Shown piece by piece: positions 8,658 through 15,802 of a DNA stretch of 64,000 nucleotides. The first letter of the stretch is position 1; every line of letters starts with the position of its first letter. Made by a program: the position numbers and the translations under genes. The DNA is from Flaviaesturariibacter aridisoli (GTDB taxonomy: Bacteria > Bacteroidota > Bacteroidia > Chitinophagales > Chitinophagaceae), in contig NZ_SKFH01000029.1 in the NCBI RefSeq assembly GCF_004343705.1, positions 1-64,000 on the forward strand, in the 5' to 3' direction. The notes under the pieces were generated by a model that did not search any database, was not told the DNA's origin, and worked only from the letters and a program-made list of their open reading frames with translations.

Positions 8658-9089
8658 ATGAGGCATTCATTTTTATATCGCACGACGCTGCTGGCCCTGC
8701 TGATGGGCCTTGGATTTTCCTGTAAAAAAAGCGACGCGACCGAAGGTCCCGTCAACGTGGGCGGCTACCTTGAATCGGGTAACTGGCGTGTGAGCTCGTT
8801 TAGGGACAGCGGCCAGGATGAGACCGCCCACTTTTCGGGCTATACGTTCACCTTCGCGGCCAACGGCGCCGTGGTAGCGACCAATACCGTCACCACGGCC
8901 ACCGGCTACTGGGGTTCGGGTATCGACGACGGCGTGTCTAAAGTGCACCTCTTTTTCCAGACCCCGCCCGACTTCCAGGACCTCAACGACGACTGGGACG
9001 TCCGCAACGCGTCCGTGACGCGCATCGAGCTCGCCGACAGCAGCGGCGGCGGGAGCGGCGTGGATGTGCTGGTGCTGGAGCGGGATTGA
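8658..9089 (+). CDS. Small lipoprotein, lipocalin-like size, function unknown
   Basis: 143 aa from the ATG at 8658, which gives a lipoprotein signal (LLALLMGLGFSCKK, Cys about 18); the longer frame from 8601 would bury it. The mature part (ESGNWRVSSF, FSGYTFTFAANGAVVATN, GYWG, FQDLNDDWDV) resembles small extracytoplasmic beta-barrel proteins that Bacteroidota carry in many copies, but no family can be named with certainty. Its TGA stop is the first three bases of the left inverted repeat of the DUF559 cassette. Confidence 0.75.
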   Translation: MRHSFLYRTTLLALLMGLGFSCKKSDATEGPVNVGGYLESGNWRVSSFRDSGQDETAHFSGYTFTFAANGAVVATNTVTTATGYWGSGIDDGVSKVHLFFQTPPDFQDLNDDWDVRNASVTRIELADSSGGGSGVDVLVLERD

Positions 9090-9123
9090 CCCACCCCCGG
9101 CCCCTCCCGAAGGGAGGGGTGCC
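9087..9123 (+). repeat. Left inverted repeat flanking the DUF559 gene
   Basis: 37-nt repeat that begins TGACCCACCCCCGG and contains an internal hairpin (CCCCTCCCGAAGGGAGGGG). The reverse complement occurs at 9698-9735 with two or three differences. The first TGA is the stop codon of the upstream lipoprotein. Confidence 0.9.
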
Positions 9124-9156
9124 CCTGCGGTAGATTACTACTGTGTCGATATGTAT

Positions 9157-9567
9157 TTAGGATTGTGGAGTGTGGGGGTTCAGGAGGTGTTTCGTTATTA
9201 CCTGAAGGACCTGGTGCATTCTCTGTAGCACTTCTTCATTCCTAAATCGGATGACGCGAAAGCCCAGTGCTTCGAGGTCGTCGGCCCGCTCTTTATCGCG
9301 TTCCATTTGTTCCAGTGTCAGGTGATAATCGCCATCAACCTCAATAATCAGGCGCCTGTCCAGGCAAACGAAGTCAACGATATACCGGTCGATAATAAAT
9401 TGCCGGCGGAATGCGCAGCCGCAGATCTTATTGCCTTTTAGTTTCTGCCAAAGCGCTCGTTCTGCCTTGGTTGGTCCTTGCCGATGTTGTTGGGCGAAGG
9501 ATAATCTTCCGACAAATTGGCTCGCGCTTGCATGATAATAGCCATGACGCTTTTTTGGTGCTTCCAT
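9157..9567 (-). CDS. DUF559 endonuclease-fold protein
   Basis: 136 aa using the ATG at 9565-9567 (MEAPKKRHGYY); a frame extension to 9660 exists but is not family-like. It shows the DUF559 pattern of the very-short-patch-repair/restriction endonuclease fold: PTKAERALWQKL, FRRQFIIDRYIVDFVC, LIIEVDGDYH (Glu-x-Asp metal site), ERDKERADDLEALGFRVIRFRNEEVL. DUF559 proteins are often alone and lack a known partner. Here the gene sits inside a pair of 37-nt inverted repeats between two convergent genes, which suggests the gene and repeats travel as one unit. Confidence 0.88.
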   Translation of the reverse strand: MEAPKKRHGYYHASASQFVGRLSFAQQHRQGPTKAERALWQKLKGNKICGCAFRRQFIIDRYIVDFVCLDRRLIIEVDGDYHLTLEQMERDKERADDLEALGFRVIRFRNEEVLQRMHQVLQVITKHLLNPHTPQS

Positions 9568-9697
9568 ACCACCAAATAAGCGCGGCGCAATGGTACATCC
9601 CGGTGAAAAAGACCAGGCAAACGATGTTTTTTCAACCCTTGGAGCCGGTGTTTTCACCAATGAAAACGGTCACCTGGAAGTAGGAATACACCACGGA

Positions 9698-9735
9698 GGC
9701 ACCCCTCCCCCTCGGGAGGGGCCGGGGGTGGGTCA
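9698..9735 (+). repeat. Right inverted repeat flanking the DUF559 gene
   Basis: Reverse complement of the 9087-9123 repeat (GGCACCCCTCCCCCTCGGG, then GGCCGGGGGTGGGTCA). Its outer TCA is the TGA stop codon of the minus-strand outer membrane gene. The internal hairpin may also work as a terminator. Confidence 0.9.
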
Positions 9736-10488
9736 GAGCTTCACCGAAAACCCCAGCGCCACGAAATTCACCGGTGCCGCGCTCGTGAGACCCGCGCCGG
9801 TGGAGAGGTCTACTTTTCCCTTTTTGCCGATGAAGTAGGAAAGGCCCGCATCCACGCTGTGCTCGGGGAGGGCGCCGCCCTGCACAAAGCCGTACACTTC
9901 GGCGAAGGCTTCCCAGTGCTTGCCCAGCGTCACTTCGGGCGAGAGGGTGTACAGCCACTGCGGCTTCGTGTCTTCACCGCTCCATTCGGCGCCGATGTTG
10001 TAGTTGAGGCGCCATTGCTGGTTGATCTCGTTTTCGAGCAGCAGGCGGATGCGCGGCTCGGCGTAGGTGGGACGAAAGGCTTCCGAAGCAAATTTCGGGA
10101 TGCCCACCTGTGTGTACAGCGCCGCTTCGGGGAGGAGCCCTTTGCCTTTCCAGAGGCCGGCTTTGAAGCCCAGCTCGATGGGACGGAGGCCCGTCTCGGT
10201 CCTGCCGCCGTCGCGGTGCCGCTCGGTGAGGGGCTGCACTTCGGCGCGCAGCTCGAAGCCTTCGAGCAGGCCATAGCGCAGCACGGTGCGCGGCTCGAAG
10301 TAGTCGACGGTTTCGGGATCGGCCACTTCGCGGCGCAGGCCCAGCTCGATCTGGAAGGCGTGGCGGTCCACGGTTTGCGCCGACTGCGATTCGCTCGGAC
10401 GGTCGGCTTCGAGGTGCTCGTCATCCTGCGCGGTGGCCTGCAAGGTGGTCAGCAGGCAAACGATGGGTATAAATATCCGGGGGCGCAT
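9733..10488 (-). CDS. Outer membrane beta-barrel protein, phenol-degradation MetA-like transporter family
   Basis: 251 aa from the ATG at 10488, chosen because it begins a signal peptide (MRPRIFIPIV ... ATAQ); an alternative ATG lies at 10521. The mature chain begins LEADRPSESQSAQTV and alternates short polar and hydrophobic strands (RTVLRYGLLEGFELRAEVQP, GFKAGLWKG, IGAEWSG, VDAGLSYFIG), ending FVALGFSVKL with a hydrophobic C-terminal strand. This is the pattern of the MetA-pathway putative transporter family. Ligand unknown. It is divergent from the GT39 gene (short intergenic gap). Confidence 0.78.
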   Translation of the reverse strand: MRPRIFIPIVCLLTTLQATAQDDEHLEADRPSESQSAQTVDRHAFQIELGLRREVADPETVDYFEPRTVLRYGLLEGFELRAEVQPLTERHRDGGRTETGLRPIELGFKAGLWKGKGLLPEAALYTQVGIPKFASEAFRPTYAEPRIRLLLENEINQQWRLNYNIGAEWSGEDTKPQWLYTLSPEVTLGKHWEAFAEVYGFVQGGALPEHSVDAGLSYFIGKKGKVDLSTGAGLTSAAPVNFVALGFSVKL

Positions 10489-10524
10489 AGGCGTGTTTCC
10501 CCGGTCACACACTAATTTCATTCC

Positions 10525-12018
10525 ATGCTTCCTACCGGCTATGCGCGCAAAGCGCTGGCAATGATCCTGGTCCTGGCGCTGTTTCGTCTCTGGCTGGCCT
10601 TCGGGCTCGAGCTGGGCAACGACGAATCGTACTACTGGATGTACAGCCGCCAGCTGAAGCCCAATTATTTCGATCACCCGCCGATGGTGGCCCTGCTGAT
10701 CCGGCTGTGCACCTTCAACGGCTGGCTGCAGTCGCCGGGGGCGCTGCGGCTGGGTGCCGTGCTCAGTGCGGCGGGAGCTGCCTGGCTCTTGTTCCAGGCC
10801 GTGCGCACGCTTCACAGCGCCCGCGCCGGCTTCTACGCCTCGGTGCTCTACCAGGCCTCCTTTTATGCCGGCGTCACCGCCGGTGTATACATCATGCCCG
10901 ACTCGCCGCAGATGCTGTTCTGGACCGGCGCCTTGTGGATGCTCGCGCGCATTTTGCGCAACGAGCGCGACTGGAACAACTGGCTCCTCTTTGCCGTGCT
11001 TGCCGGCGCCTCCATCATGAGCAAAGTACACGGCGCTTTTCTCTGCAGCGGCCTCGCGCTCTTCGTGCTGTTCCACCGCCGCTCCTGGCTGCGCCTCCCG
11101 CAGCTGTATGTCGCTGCGGCCCTCGTGCTGCTCATCGCCAGCCCCATCCTGGCCTGGAACATCCGCAACGATTTCATCACCTACCGCTTTCACAGCCGCC
11201 GCGTGGCGGTGGATCATTTCAACCTGCGCTTCTCCTATGCGTTGAAAGAAGCCATCGGGCAGCTCGTATTCAACAACCCGGTCAACGTGGTGCTGGTGAT
11301 CGGGGCGCTGCTGCATTGGAAGGCGCTCCCGTCCGAAAGCCGCAGCCGGCTCCCATTGTTCAACTGGATCGCGCTGCCCCATGCGGGCTTCCTGCTGTTC
11401 GTGGCCCTCTTCCGCGACACCACGCTGCCGCACTGGAGCGGGCCGGCCTATGTAACGCTGCTGCCGCTGGCCGCCGCCCGCCTCGCCGAAGGGCCACGCC
11501 GCCGCTTCCTGCCCCGCGCGGTGGTGGGCGCTGCCACTACCTATGTGCTTACCCTCTTTGCCTGGATGGCCGTCGTGCAGCATTACCCCGGAACCTACGG
11601 CAGCAAAGACCCGAAAACCCTCGGAACCGGCGACATCTCACTCGATCTCTATGGCTGGCAGGAAGCAAGTGTTGCCTTCAACCGGCTGTACGAGCAGGAG
11701 CTGCGGGCGGGCCGTATTTCTACGGGCACACCCATCGTCGCTTCCTACTGGTGGGGCGCCCACGTGGAGTATTATTTCTGCCGTCCCAACGCCATTCCCT
11801 TCCGCGCGGTGGGGCCGGTGCGCGATATCCGCGAATACTACTGGCGCCCCGAAAGCAGCGGCCCCTTGCCGGCGGCCGCCTTCTGCATCCTCGCCTCCGA
11901 CGAGCACTATGAATTACCGTTGGAAGGGTTCTCCCAAAAGAAGATCGCCTACCGGATCACCGTCACCCGCAGCGGTAAGCCGGCCCATACGTTTGTGGTG
12001 TGGAAGCTTTTCCGGTAG
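10525..12018 (+). CDS. GT39 (ArnT/PMT-like) integral membrane glycosyltransferase
   Basis: 497 aa, about 10-12 transmembrane helices. The N-terminal loop holds the family-39 signature: GNDESYYWMYSR (acidic pair in the first loop) and FDHPPMVALLIR. Such enzymes transfer a sugar from a polyprenyl-phosphate donor to protein or lipid A at the outer face of the inner membrane. The C-terminal globular part (about 370-497) is periplasmic by analogy. Acceptor unknown. No cell-wall cluster surrounds it. Start ATG is 37 nt from the divergent gene's start. Confidence 0.88.
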   Translation: MLPTGYARKALAMILVLALFRLWLAFGLELGNDESYYWMYSRQLKPNYFDHPPMVALLIRLCTFNGWLQSPGALRLGAVLSAAGAAWLLFQAVRTLHSARAGFYASVLYQASFYAGVTAGVYIMPDSPQMLFWTGALWMLARILRNERDWNNWLLFAVLAGASIMSKVHGAFLCSGLALFVLFHRRSWLRLPQLYVAAALVLLIASPILAWNIRNDFITYRFHSRRVAVDHFNLRFSYALKEAIGQLVFNNPVNVVLVIGALLHWKALPSESRSRLPLFNWIALPHAGFLLFVALFRDTTLPHWSGPAYVTLLPLAAARLAEGPRRRFLPRAVVGAATTYVLTLFAWMAVVQHYPGTYGSKDPKTLGTGDISLDLYGWQEASVAFNRLYEQELRAGRISTGTPIVASYWWGAHVEYYFCRPNAIPFRAVGPVRDIREYYWRPESSGPLPAAAFCILASDEHYELPLEGFSQKKIAYRITVTRSGKPAHTFVVWKLFR

Positions 12019-12020
12019 GG

Positions 12021-12062
12021 GGGTCTTAAGGTTTTTAGGGTTTTTAGGGTTCTGAAGGTTTT
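12021..12062 (+). repeat. Degenerate 9-10 bp tandem repeat
   Basis: Successive AGGTTTTTAG-like units (AAGGTTTTTA, GGGTTTTTA, GGGTTCTGA, AGGTTTTGC) follow the GT39 stop. The same word family recurs at 29019-29110 about 17 kb away. Confidence 0.6.
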
Positions 12063-12106
12063 GCGAGGATTGGAGAGATGGCAACCGGATGCTGACAGTT
12101 GCACTG

Positions 12107-12144
12107 ACGCCAAAAGGCGCCGCGCAAGCGACGCCTTTTGGCGT
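12107..12144. repeat. Perfect 13-bp inverted repeat (bidirectional terminator-like)
   Basis: ACGCCAAAAGGCG (12107-12119) and CGCCTTTTGGCGT (12132-12144) around a 12-nt spacer lie between the convergent GT39 gene and the 229-aa minus-strand gene. No clean U-run follows, so it is a hairpin or repeat element more than a classical terminator. Confidence 0.7.
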
Positions 12145-12167
12145 AAACCACAAACTCCAACCTGCTC

Positions 12168-12857
12168 TCATCCCTCCGCCGCCTCCGGCTCCTTCTTCTT
12201 CCGTCCTGGTGCATACAGCAGGTCGAACGAAAAGAAAGCCCCGGCAGCACCGGCGTCGGCGGGGTAGCGGGCGCCCACTTCGTGGAGGGTTTTGCAGAGC
12301 GCCACTTCGAGCACCCGGCGCGCGGCGCGCAGGGCGGCGGCTTTGTCGTCGGCGCTGCCGGATTGTCCCTGTTGCTGGCCGCGCACGCGGAGCCAGCCTT
12401 GCGGGAAGGCGATGAGCTCGTCCGAAAGGTCCGCGCCGAGCAGGTCGGCGTGTTGGGCCGCCGCTACTGCCGATAATTGCATCAGGGCGTGCGCATTGCC
12501 GCGGTTGATGTCGTTATAGCCGTCGAGCCCCTGCGGGAAGAACTCCAGGTACACCGGGTGTCCTTTCCGGATCTTCTTCGAACCCAGCGTGTCCTCCGTT
12601 TGCCGGATCGTGTCGAGGTAGGCGTCAGTATAATCATCCACCGATACGGTGCGGCCTTTCAGCACGGCGCGGGCGGTCACCACGCCACCCAGCAGGTCGC
12701 GGTACGATTCCACGGGCAGGTTCAGTGCCGAAGCAATTTCGGGCAGGGCCTCCCTCAGGGCGGCCAGCGTGGCCTCGCCGAAAAGGAGCATGCGGTAATT
12801 GGAGATGTTCGGGTCGTTGAAAAAGTTTCCGAATAATTTAATTGGATTGATAATCAT
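12168..12857 (-). CDS. Conserved hypothetical cytoplasmic protein
   Basis: 229 aa, not recognised. No signal peptide or membrane segment. The first two thirds look helical (MLLFGEATLAALREALPEIASALNLP, YRDLLGGVVTARAVLKGRTVSVDDYTDAYLDTIRQTEDTLG), with DINRGNAHALMQLSAVAAAQHADLLGADL in the middle and a charged tail (GRKKKEPEAAEG). Codon use resembles neighbours, and the frame is intact, so it is probably expressed. Upstream lies the long 42-bp repeat array; its promoter must be near or inside that array. Confidence 0.6.
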   Translation of the reverse strand: MIINPIKLFGNFFNDPNISNYRMLLFGEATLAALREALPEIASALNLPVESYRDLLGGVVTARAVLKGRTVSVDDYTDAYLDTIRQTEDTLGSKKIRKGHPVYLEFFPQGLDGYNDINRGNAHALMQLSAVAAAQHADLLGADLSDELIAFPQGWLRVRGQQQGQSGSADDKAAALRAARRVLEVALCKTLHEVGARYPADAGAAGAFFSFDLLYAPGRKKKEPEAAEG

Positions 12858-12943
12858 AACGAATGTTTTTTGAAGTGGTCAATGAATGGAAAAGCGGTTC
12901 GTTGCAGGATGATCGGCCGGGCAGGTACGGTCCCGGGACGGCT

Positions 12944-13229
12944 TCACAGTTTTGTGAGGAGGGCTGCGGGGCGGCGGAATGCCGGTCACAGTTTTGTTAA
13001 GGACATAGTTCCGTCGCCGGATGCCGGTCACAATTTTTCGAGTGCCGTGGATCGCTTGCCGAATGCCGCTCACAGTTTTGTGAGGGGCATGGATCGGCAC
13101 CGTGATGCCGGTCACAATTCTGTGAACACTATGGATCCTTTGCCGGATGCCTGTCACAGTTTTGTGAGTGGCGCAACCCGGTGGCGGAAGACCCCTCACA
13201 ATTTTGTGAGTACCCCGGTCGCATGCTGA
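12944..13229. repeat. Tandem repeat array, 42-bp period (about seven units)
   Basis: Units start at 12944, 12986, 13028, 13070, 13112, 13154 and 13196. Each begins with a near-palindrome TCACARTTTTGTGA and has a conserved end GGATGCCGG; the middle varies. Units differ by many substitutions but never by length, so period is kept at 42 (2 x 21). Both strands have an open frame over the array (heptad-patterned peptides such as HKTVTGI on the minus strand), so the reading direction is uncertain. The rest of this gene-free interval (12858-12943 and 13230-13445) holds nothing recognised. Confidence 0.9.
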
Positions 13230-13445
13230 TGGAGTTAATGGGTAAAAGCACGTGTGAAAATTTGTGTGCAGCGCCATAGATACCGTTTTGCTTGGGCGGT
13301 GCTTTTCGTGGGGCGGCTAGCAGCTGGTTTTCGAAGGAAGCTGGAGAAAGCTTAAAAGTAGCGGCCCGTTTCCGGGAAAACAATAGAGGAAATACGGAGA
13401 TTGGCAGGGTAGAAATACGGTGGGCGGGTTTAGCGGGTTAGGGGT

Positions 13446-14342
13446 TCAGGTGGTTTTGGCCGGCCGGTTGGCCCACAGCAACCCGGTCCCGATCAGGGCA
13501 AAGGCCACGGCCGTTGGCGGCGTGATCCGCTCGCCCAGCAGCCATACCGCTTCCAGCGCGCTGAGTACCGGGATGCCGTTGCCGAACAGCGCCGTACGCG
13601 CGGGCCCGACGCGCCGGATGGATTCGTTCCAGAGCAGGAAGGCCAGCACGGACGCGCACAGCGCGAGGTAGGCAATGGAGCCGGCGGTTACCGGCGTGAG
13701 CGCAAACGGACCCGTCTTTTGGTATTCCCAGAGATAGGCGGGCAGCAACAGCAGCGTACCGGTAGCAAACAGCAGCAGCAGGTAGGCACGCGCGGAAAGG
13801 CCCTGTGGCCGGCGGCGCACCTGCAACGTATACAGCGCGAACGAAAATCCGGCTGCGAGGATCCAGGCGTCGCCGCGGCTAAGCTGCAAGGCGGCGAGTG
13901 TGCGGAGCTGGCCCTGCGTGATCAGCACGAGCAGGCCCGCCAGGCAAAGCGCCGCCCCCGCCCAAAGGCGGGGCGCCGGCCGCTCGCGGAGGATCAGCGC
14001 CGAGAGCAGCAGCACGAAGAGGGGCGCCGCCGTAGTGCCGATAAGGGCCAGGTGGATGGCCGGCACTTCGTGCCCCGCGATGTAAATGAAGGTGTTGAAG
14101 AGCGTGATGCCCGTGAGCGCCGTTCCGAGCACGTGGAGGGCGCGGCCCCGCAGCGCCGCCCGCTCGCGCCACAGCGGGCCCAGGGCCACCGGGAGCAGCA
14201 GGAGGGTGGCCAGCAGCCAGCGCCAGAAGGCCAGCGCTACCGGCGGTACCGACGCATGCAGCGCCCGGGCGATGATGAAGTTGCCCGACCAGAGCAGCAC
14301 GGCTGCCAGCGCACAGAGGATGCCGCGTTGCACGGAGGTCAT
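13446..14342 (-). CDS. EamA-family (DMT superfamily) transporter
   Basis: 298 aa with ten predicted transmembrane helices in two EamA repeats (about 7-140 and 155-290). Typical features: LLWSGNFIIARAL at the N-terminus, FNTFIYIAGHEVPAIHLALIGTTAAPLFVLLLS, and EAVWLLGERITPPTAVAFALIGTGL near the end. Family members export amino acids, nucleosides or sugars across the inner membrane; the substrate cannot be read from sequence. Next gene on the same strand lies 15 nt upstream, so it is likely the second gene of a small operon. Confidence 0.9.
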   Translation of the reverse strand: MTSVQRGILCALAAVLLWSGNFIIARALHASVPPVALAFWRWLLATLLLLPVALGPLWRERAALRGRALHVLGTALTGITLFNTFIYIAGHEVPAIHLALIGTTAAPLFVLLLSALILRERPAPRLWAGAALCLAGLLVLITQGQLRTLAALQLSRGDAWILAAGFSFALYTLQVRRRPQGLSARAYLLLLFATGTLLLLPAYLWEYQKTGPFALTPVTAGSIAYLALCASVLAFLLWNESIRRVGPARTALFGNGIPVLSALEAVWLLGERITPPTAVAFALIGTGLLWANRPAKTT

Positions 14343-14357
14343 GCGGTGAAAGTAGCG

Positions 14358-15071
14358 TCAATCGGCAAAAGCCTGCCCGTAAAAAAGGACGAAGCGCTTT
14401 TTGGAAGCGTCCCAGGCCAGGCATTCCCAGTCGTTGTACACGAGGCCGGTGGCCAGCGCCAGCACCGGCTTGCTGATGAAATTCCGCCCGTCGGGATAAA
14501 GGGAGAAGCAGCCTTCGCGGGGCAGCAGGTTTTCATTTTTTCGGAACGGCCCCACCTGGAGGAAGTCGTATTCGCCGAGCCCGGCGGGCTCTTTGAGCAG
14601 CGATTCTTTCAGGTAGGCCAGTTCGCCCGACAACCGGTCGTCGATGCTTTCGGCGGCGGAGTAGCGGCAGTGGGCGGCCGTGAGCGCATTAAATACCGGG
14701 AAGTCGTTGTACAGCCAGCCGTAGCGGCGGTCGGCGCCGGAGTAGAGCAGGTAGCCGAGGCGCTCCTCCTTGCCGTCGTAGACCACGAAGGCGGCATCAC
14801 CGGCGTGGCCAAACAGGGGGCCGGCGGCCGATTCGAGCACGCGCAGGCCGGGGCGAACGAGAAACCAGGCGCGGTGCGCCGGTGCCAGCAGCTTCAGGGT
14901 TCGTTGTTGCGCCCTTGCAAAGACACCGGCGCTGTCGAGGGTGCGCAGCGTTCGCTTCAGGGCGGCGCGCGACTCCTGGGCGGCCTTGCCGGTGGCGGCA
15001 AGCTGCTGCGCGCCCGCGCGCGGGGCTGCTGCGAGCAGGAGGAGAAACAGGATTGGGGTTATTCGGGGCAT
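14358..15071 (-). CDS. Exported protein of unknown function
   Basis: 237 aa. A clear signal peptide (MPRITPILFLLLLAAAPRAGAQ) implies export. The mature part is soluble, with an Arg/Lys-rich helical start, then FVVYDGKEERLGYLLYSGADRRYGWLYNDFPVFNAL and EGCFSLYPDGRNFISKPVLALATGLVYNDWECLAWD. No family recognised. It lies 15 nt before the EamA transporter on the same strand and may be co-transcribed with it. Confidence 0.65.
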   Translation of the reverse strand: MPRITPILFLLLLAAAPRAGAQQLAATGKAAQESRAALKRTLRTLDSAGVFARAQQRTLKLLAPAHRAWFLVRPGLRVLESAAGPLFGHAGDAAFVVYDGKEERLGYLLYSGADRRYGWLYNDFPVFNALTAAHCRYSAAESIDDRLSGELAYLKESLLKEPAGLGEYDFLQVGPFRKNENLLPREGCFSLYPDGRNFISKPVLALATGLVYNDWECLAWDASKKRFVLFYGQAFAD

Positions 15072-15146
15072 GGCATCGGGTTACGTGGGTACTGAGCAGC
15101 GAAAGGCAAGCCAAAGTTAACCCGCAACGGGCAGCAACGGGCCCTG

Positions 15147-15755
15147 TTACCACAGGAGCTTGCGGAGGTCCACCACCCGGTGATCGCCGCCGGGGTCAAC
15201 GGCAAAGGGGCCGGCGGCAACGGTCGCCTGTGTAAACGGTGCGCTGCGGCGGAAAAGGTAGCTCCATTCGAGGTACATCCGCTCGTGGTGCCCATCGGCT
15301 TTGCCGTTGAGCCGTATTTCTACCGGCTCGCCGGGGCGAAGCTTGCACAACGAAAAGGCCGTTCGCTTCGGCTTCACGTAGGTCGGCGGGATCAGCAGCA
15401 CGGTCCATTCGTCCGGCAGGTCGGCACGGAAGACGTCGAGCTTGAAGGAGCGCGCGCCGGTATGGGCTTCAAAGCCGGCGGGGTAGAAGGTACGCTGGTT
15501 GGTGGAAGGGTGGTCGGATACGAGCAGGAGCAGCCGGGTGGTTTGCGGGTCGATAGCGGCGGACACCTCGGTGCCGATGACCAGTCCCCCCGGCGCCGCG
15601 GTGCCGAACGGCGATTCGAAGGGTGTCCACTCCACCTCCCCGCGCCGCTCGCTCAGCGGCACTTCGTTCTTTCGGTACAGCCGCGTGCTGCGCCATACTT
15701 CCAGTACTTCTACGGGTTTGCGGAAGAGGATTGTCTGGGATTGGATACGCGCCAT
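15147..15755 (-). CDS. Conserved hypothetical protein of unknown function
   Basis: 202 aa, no signal or membrane segment. Many short beta-strand-like stretches (TRLLLLVSDH, EWTVLLIPPTYV, EPVEIRLNG, RMYLEWSYLF) suggest a beta-rich soluble protein; no family is recognised. Its ATG directly abuts the T-run of the catalase terminator (T-run 15756-15760 on the minus strand), so there is no room for a leader unless there is read-through or the mRNA is leaderless. No other ATG occurs until the last quarter of the frame. Confidence 0.55.
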   Translation of the reverse strand: MARIQSQTILFRKPVEVLEVWRSTRLYRKNEVPLSERRGEVEWTPFESPFGTAAPGGLVIGTEVSAAIDPQTTRLLLLVSDHPSTNQRTFYPAGFEAHTGARSFKLDVFRADLPDEWTVLLIPPTYVKPKRTAFSLCKLRPGEPVEIRLNGKADGHHERMYLEWSYLFRRSAPFTQATVAAGPFAVDPGGDHRVVDLRKLLW

Positions 15756-15783
15756 AAAAAATCCCGGCGCTGCTGCCGGGATT
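15756..15783 (-). terminator. Catalase gene terminator
   Basis: On the minus strand AATCCCGGC (15783-15775) pairs with GCCGGGATT (15768-15760), followed by a T-run. The T-run ends immediately before the ATG of the next gene. Confidence 0.85.
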
Positions 15784-15802
15784 CAAATATCCGATGTTTG
15801 GA

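Noticed and set aside
10489-11583. Extension of the outer membrane gene to a 616-aa minus-strand frame
   Set aside because: The extension lies opposite the GT39 gene and has no protein-like sequence; the signal peptide starts at 10488.
12944-13229. CRISPR array
   Set aside because: The whole 42-bp unit is repeated; there are no distinct unique spacers and no cas genes in the window.
12944-13229. FNR/CRP-type binding sites
   Set aside because: TCACA-N4-TGTGA has the half-sites in the reverse order and wrong spacing for a TGTGA-N6-TCACA site.
12870-13277. Open frames on both strands over the 42-bp repeats (119 and 132 aa)
   Set aside because: Both result from a stop-free repeat unit; neither has a known family, so the locus is listed as a repeat and not as a gene.
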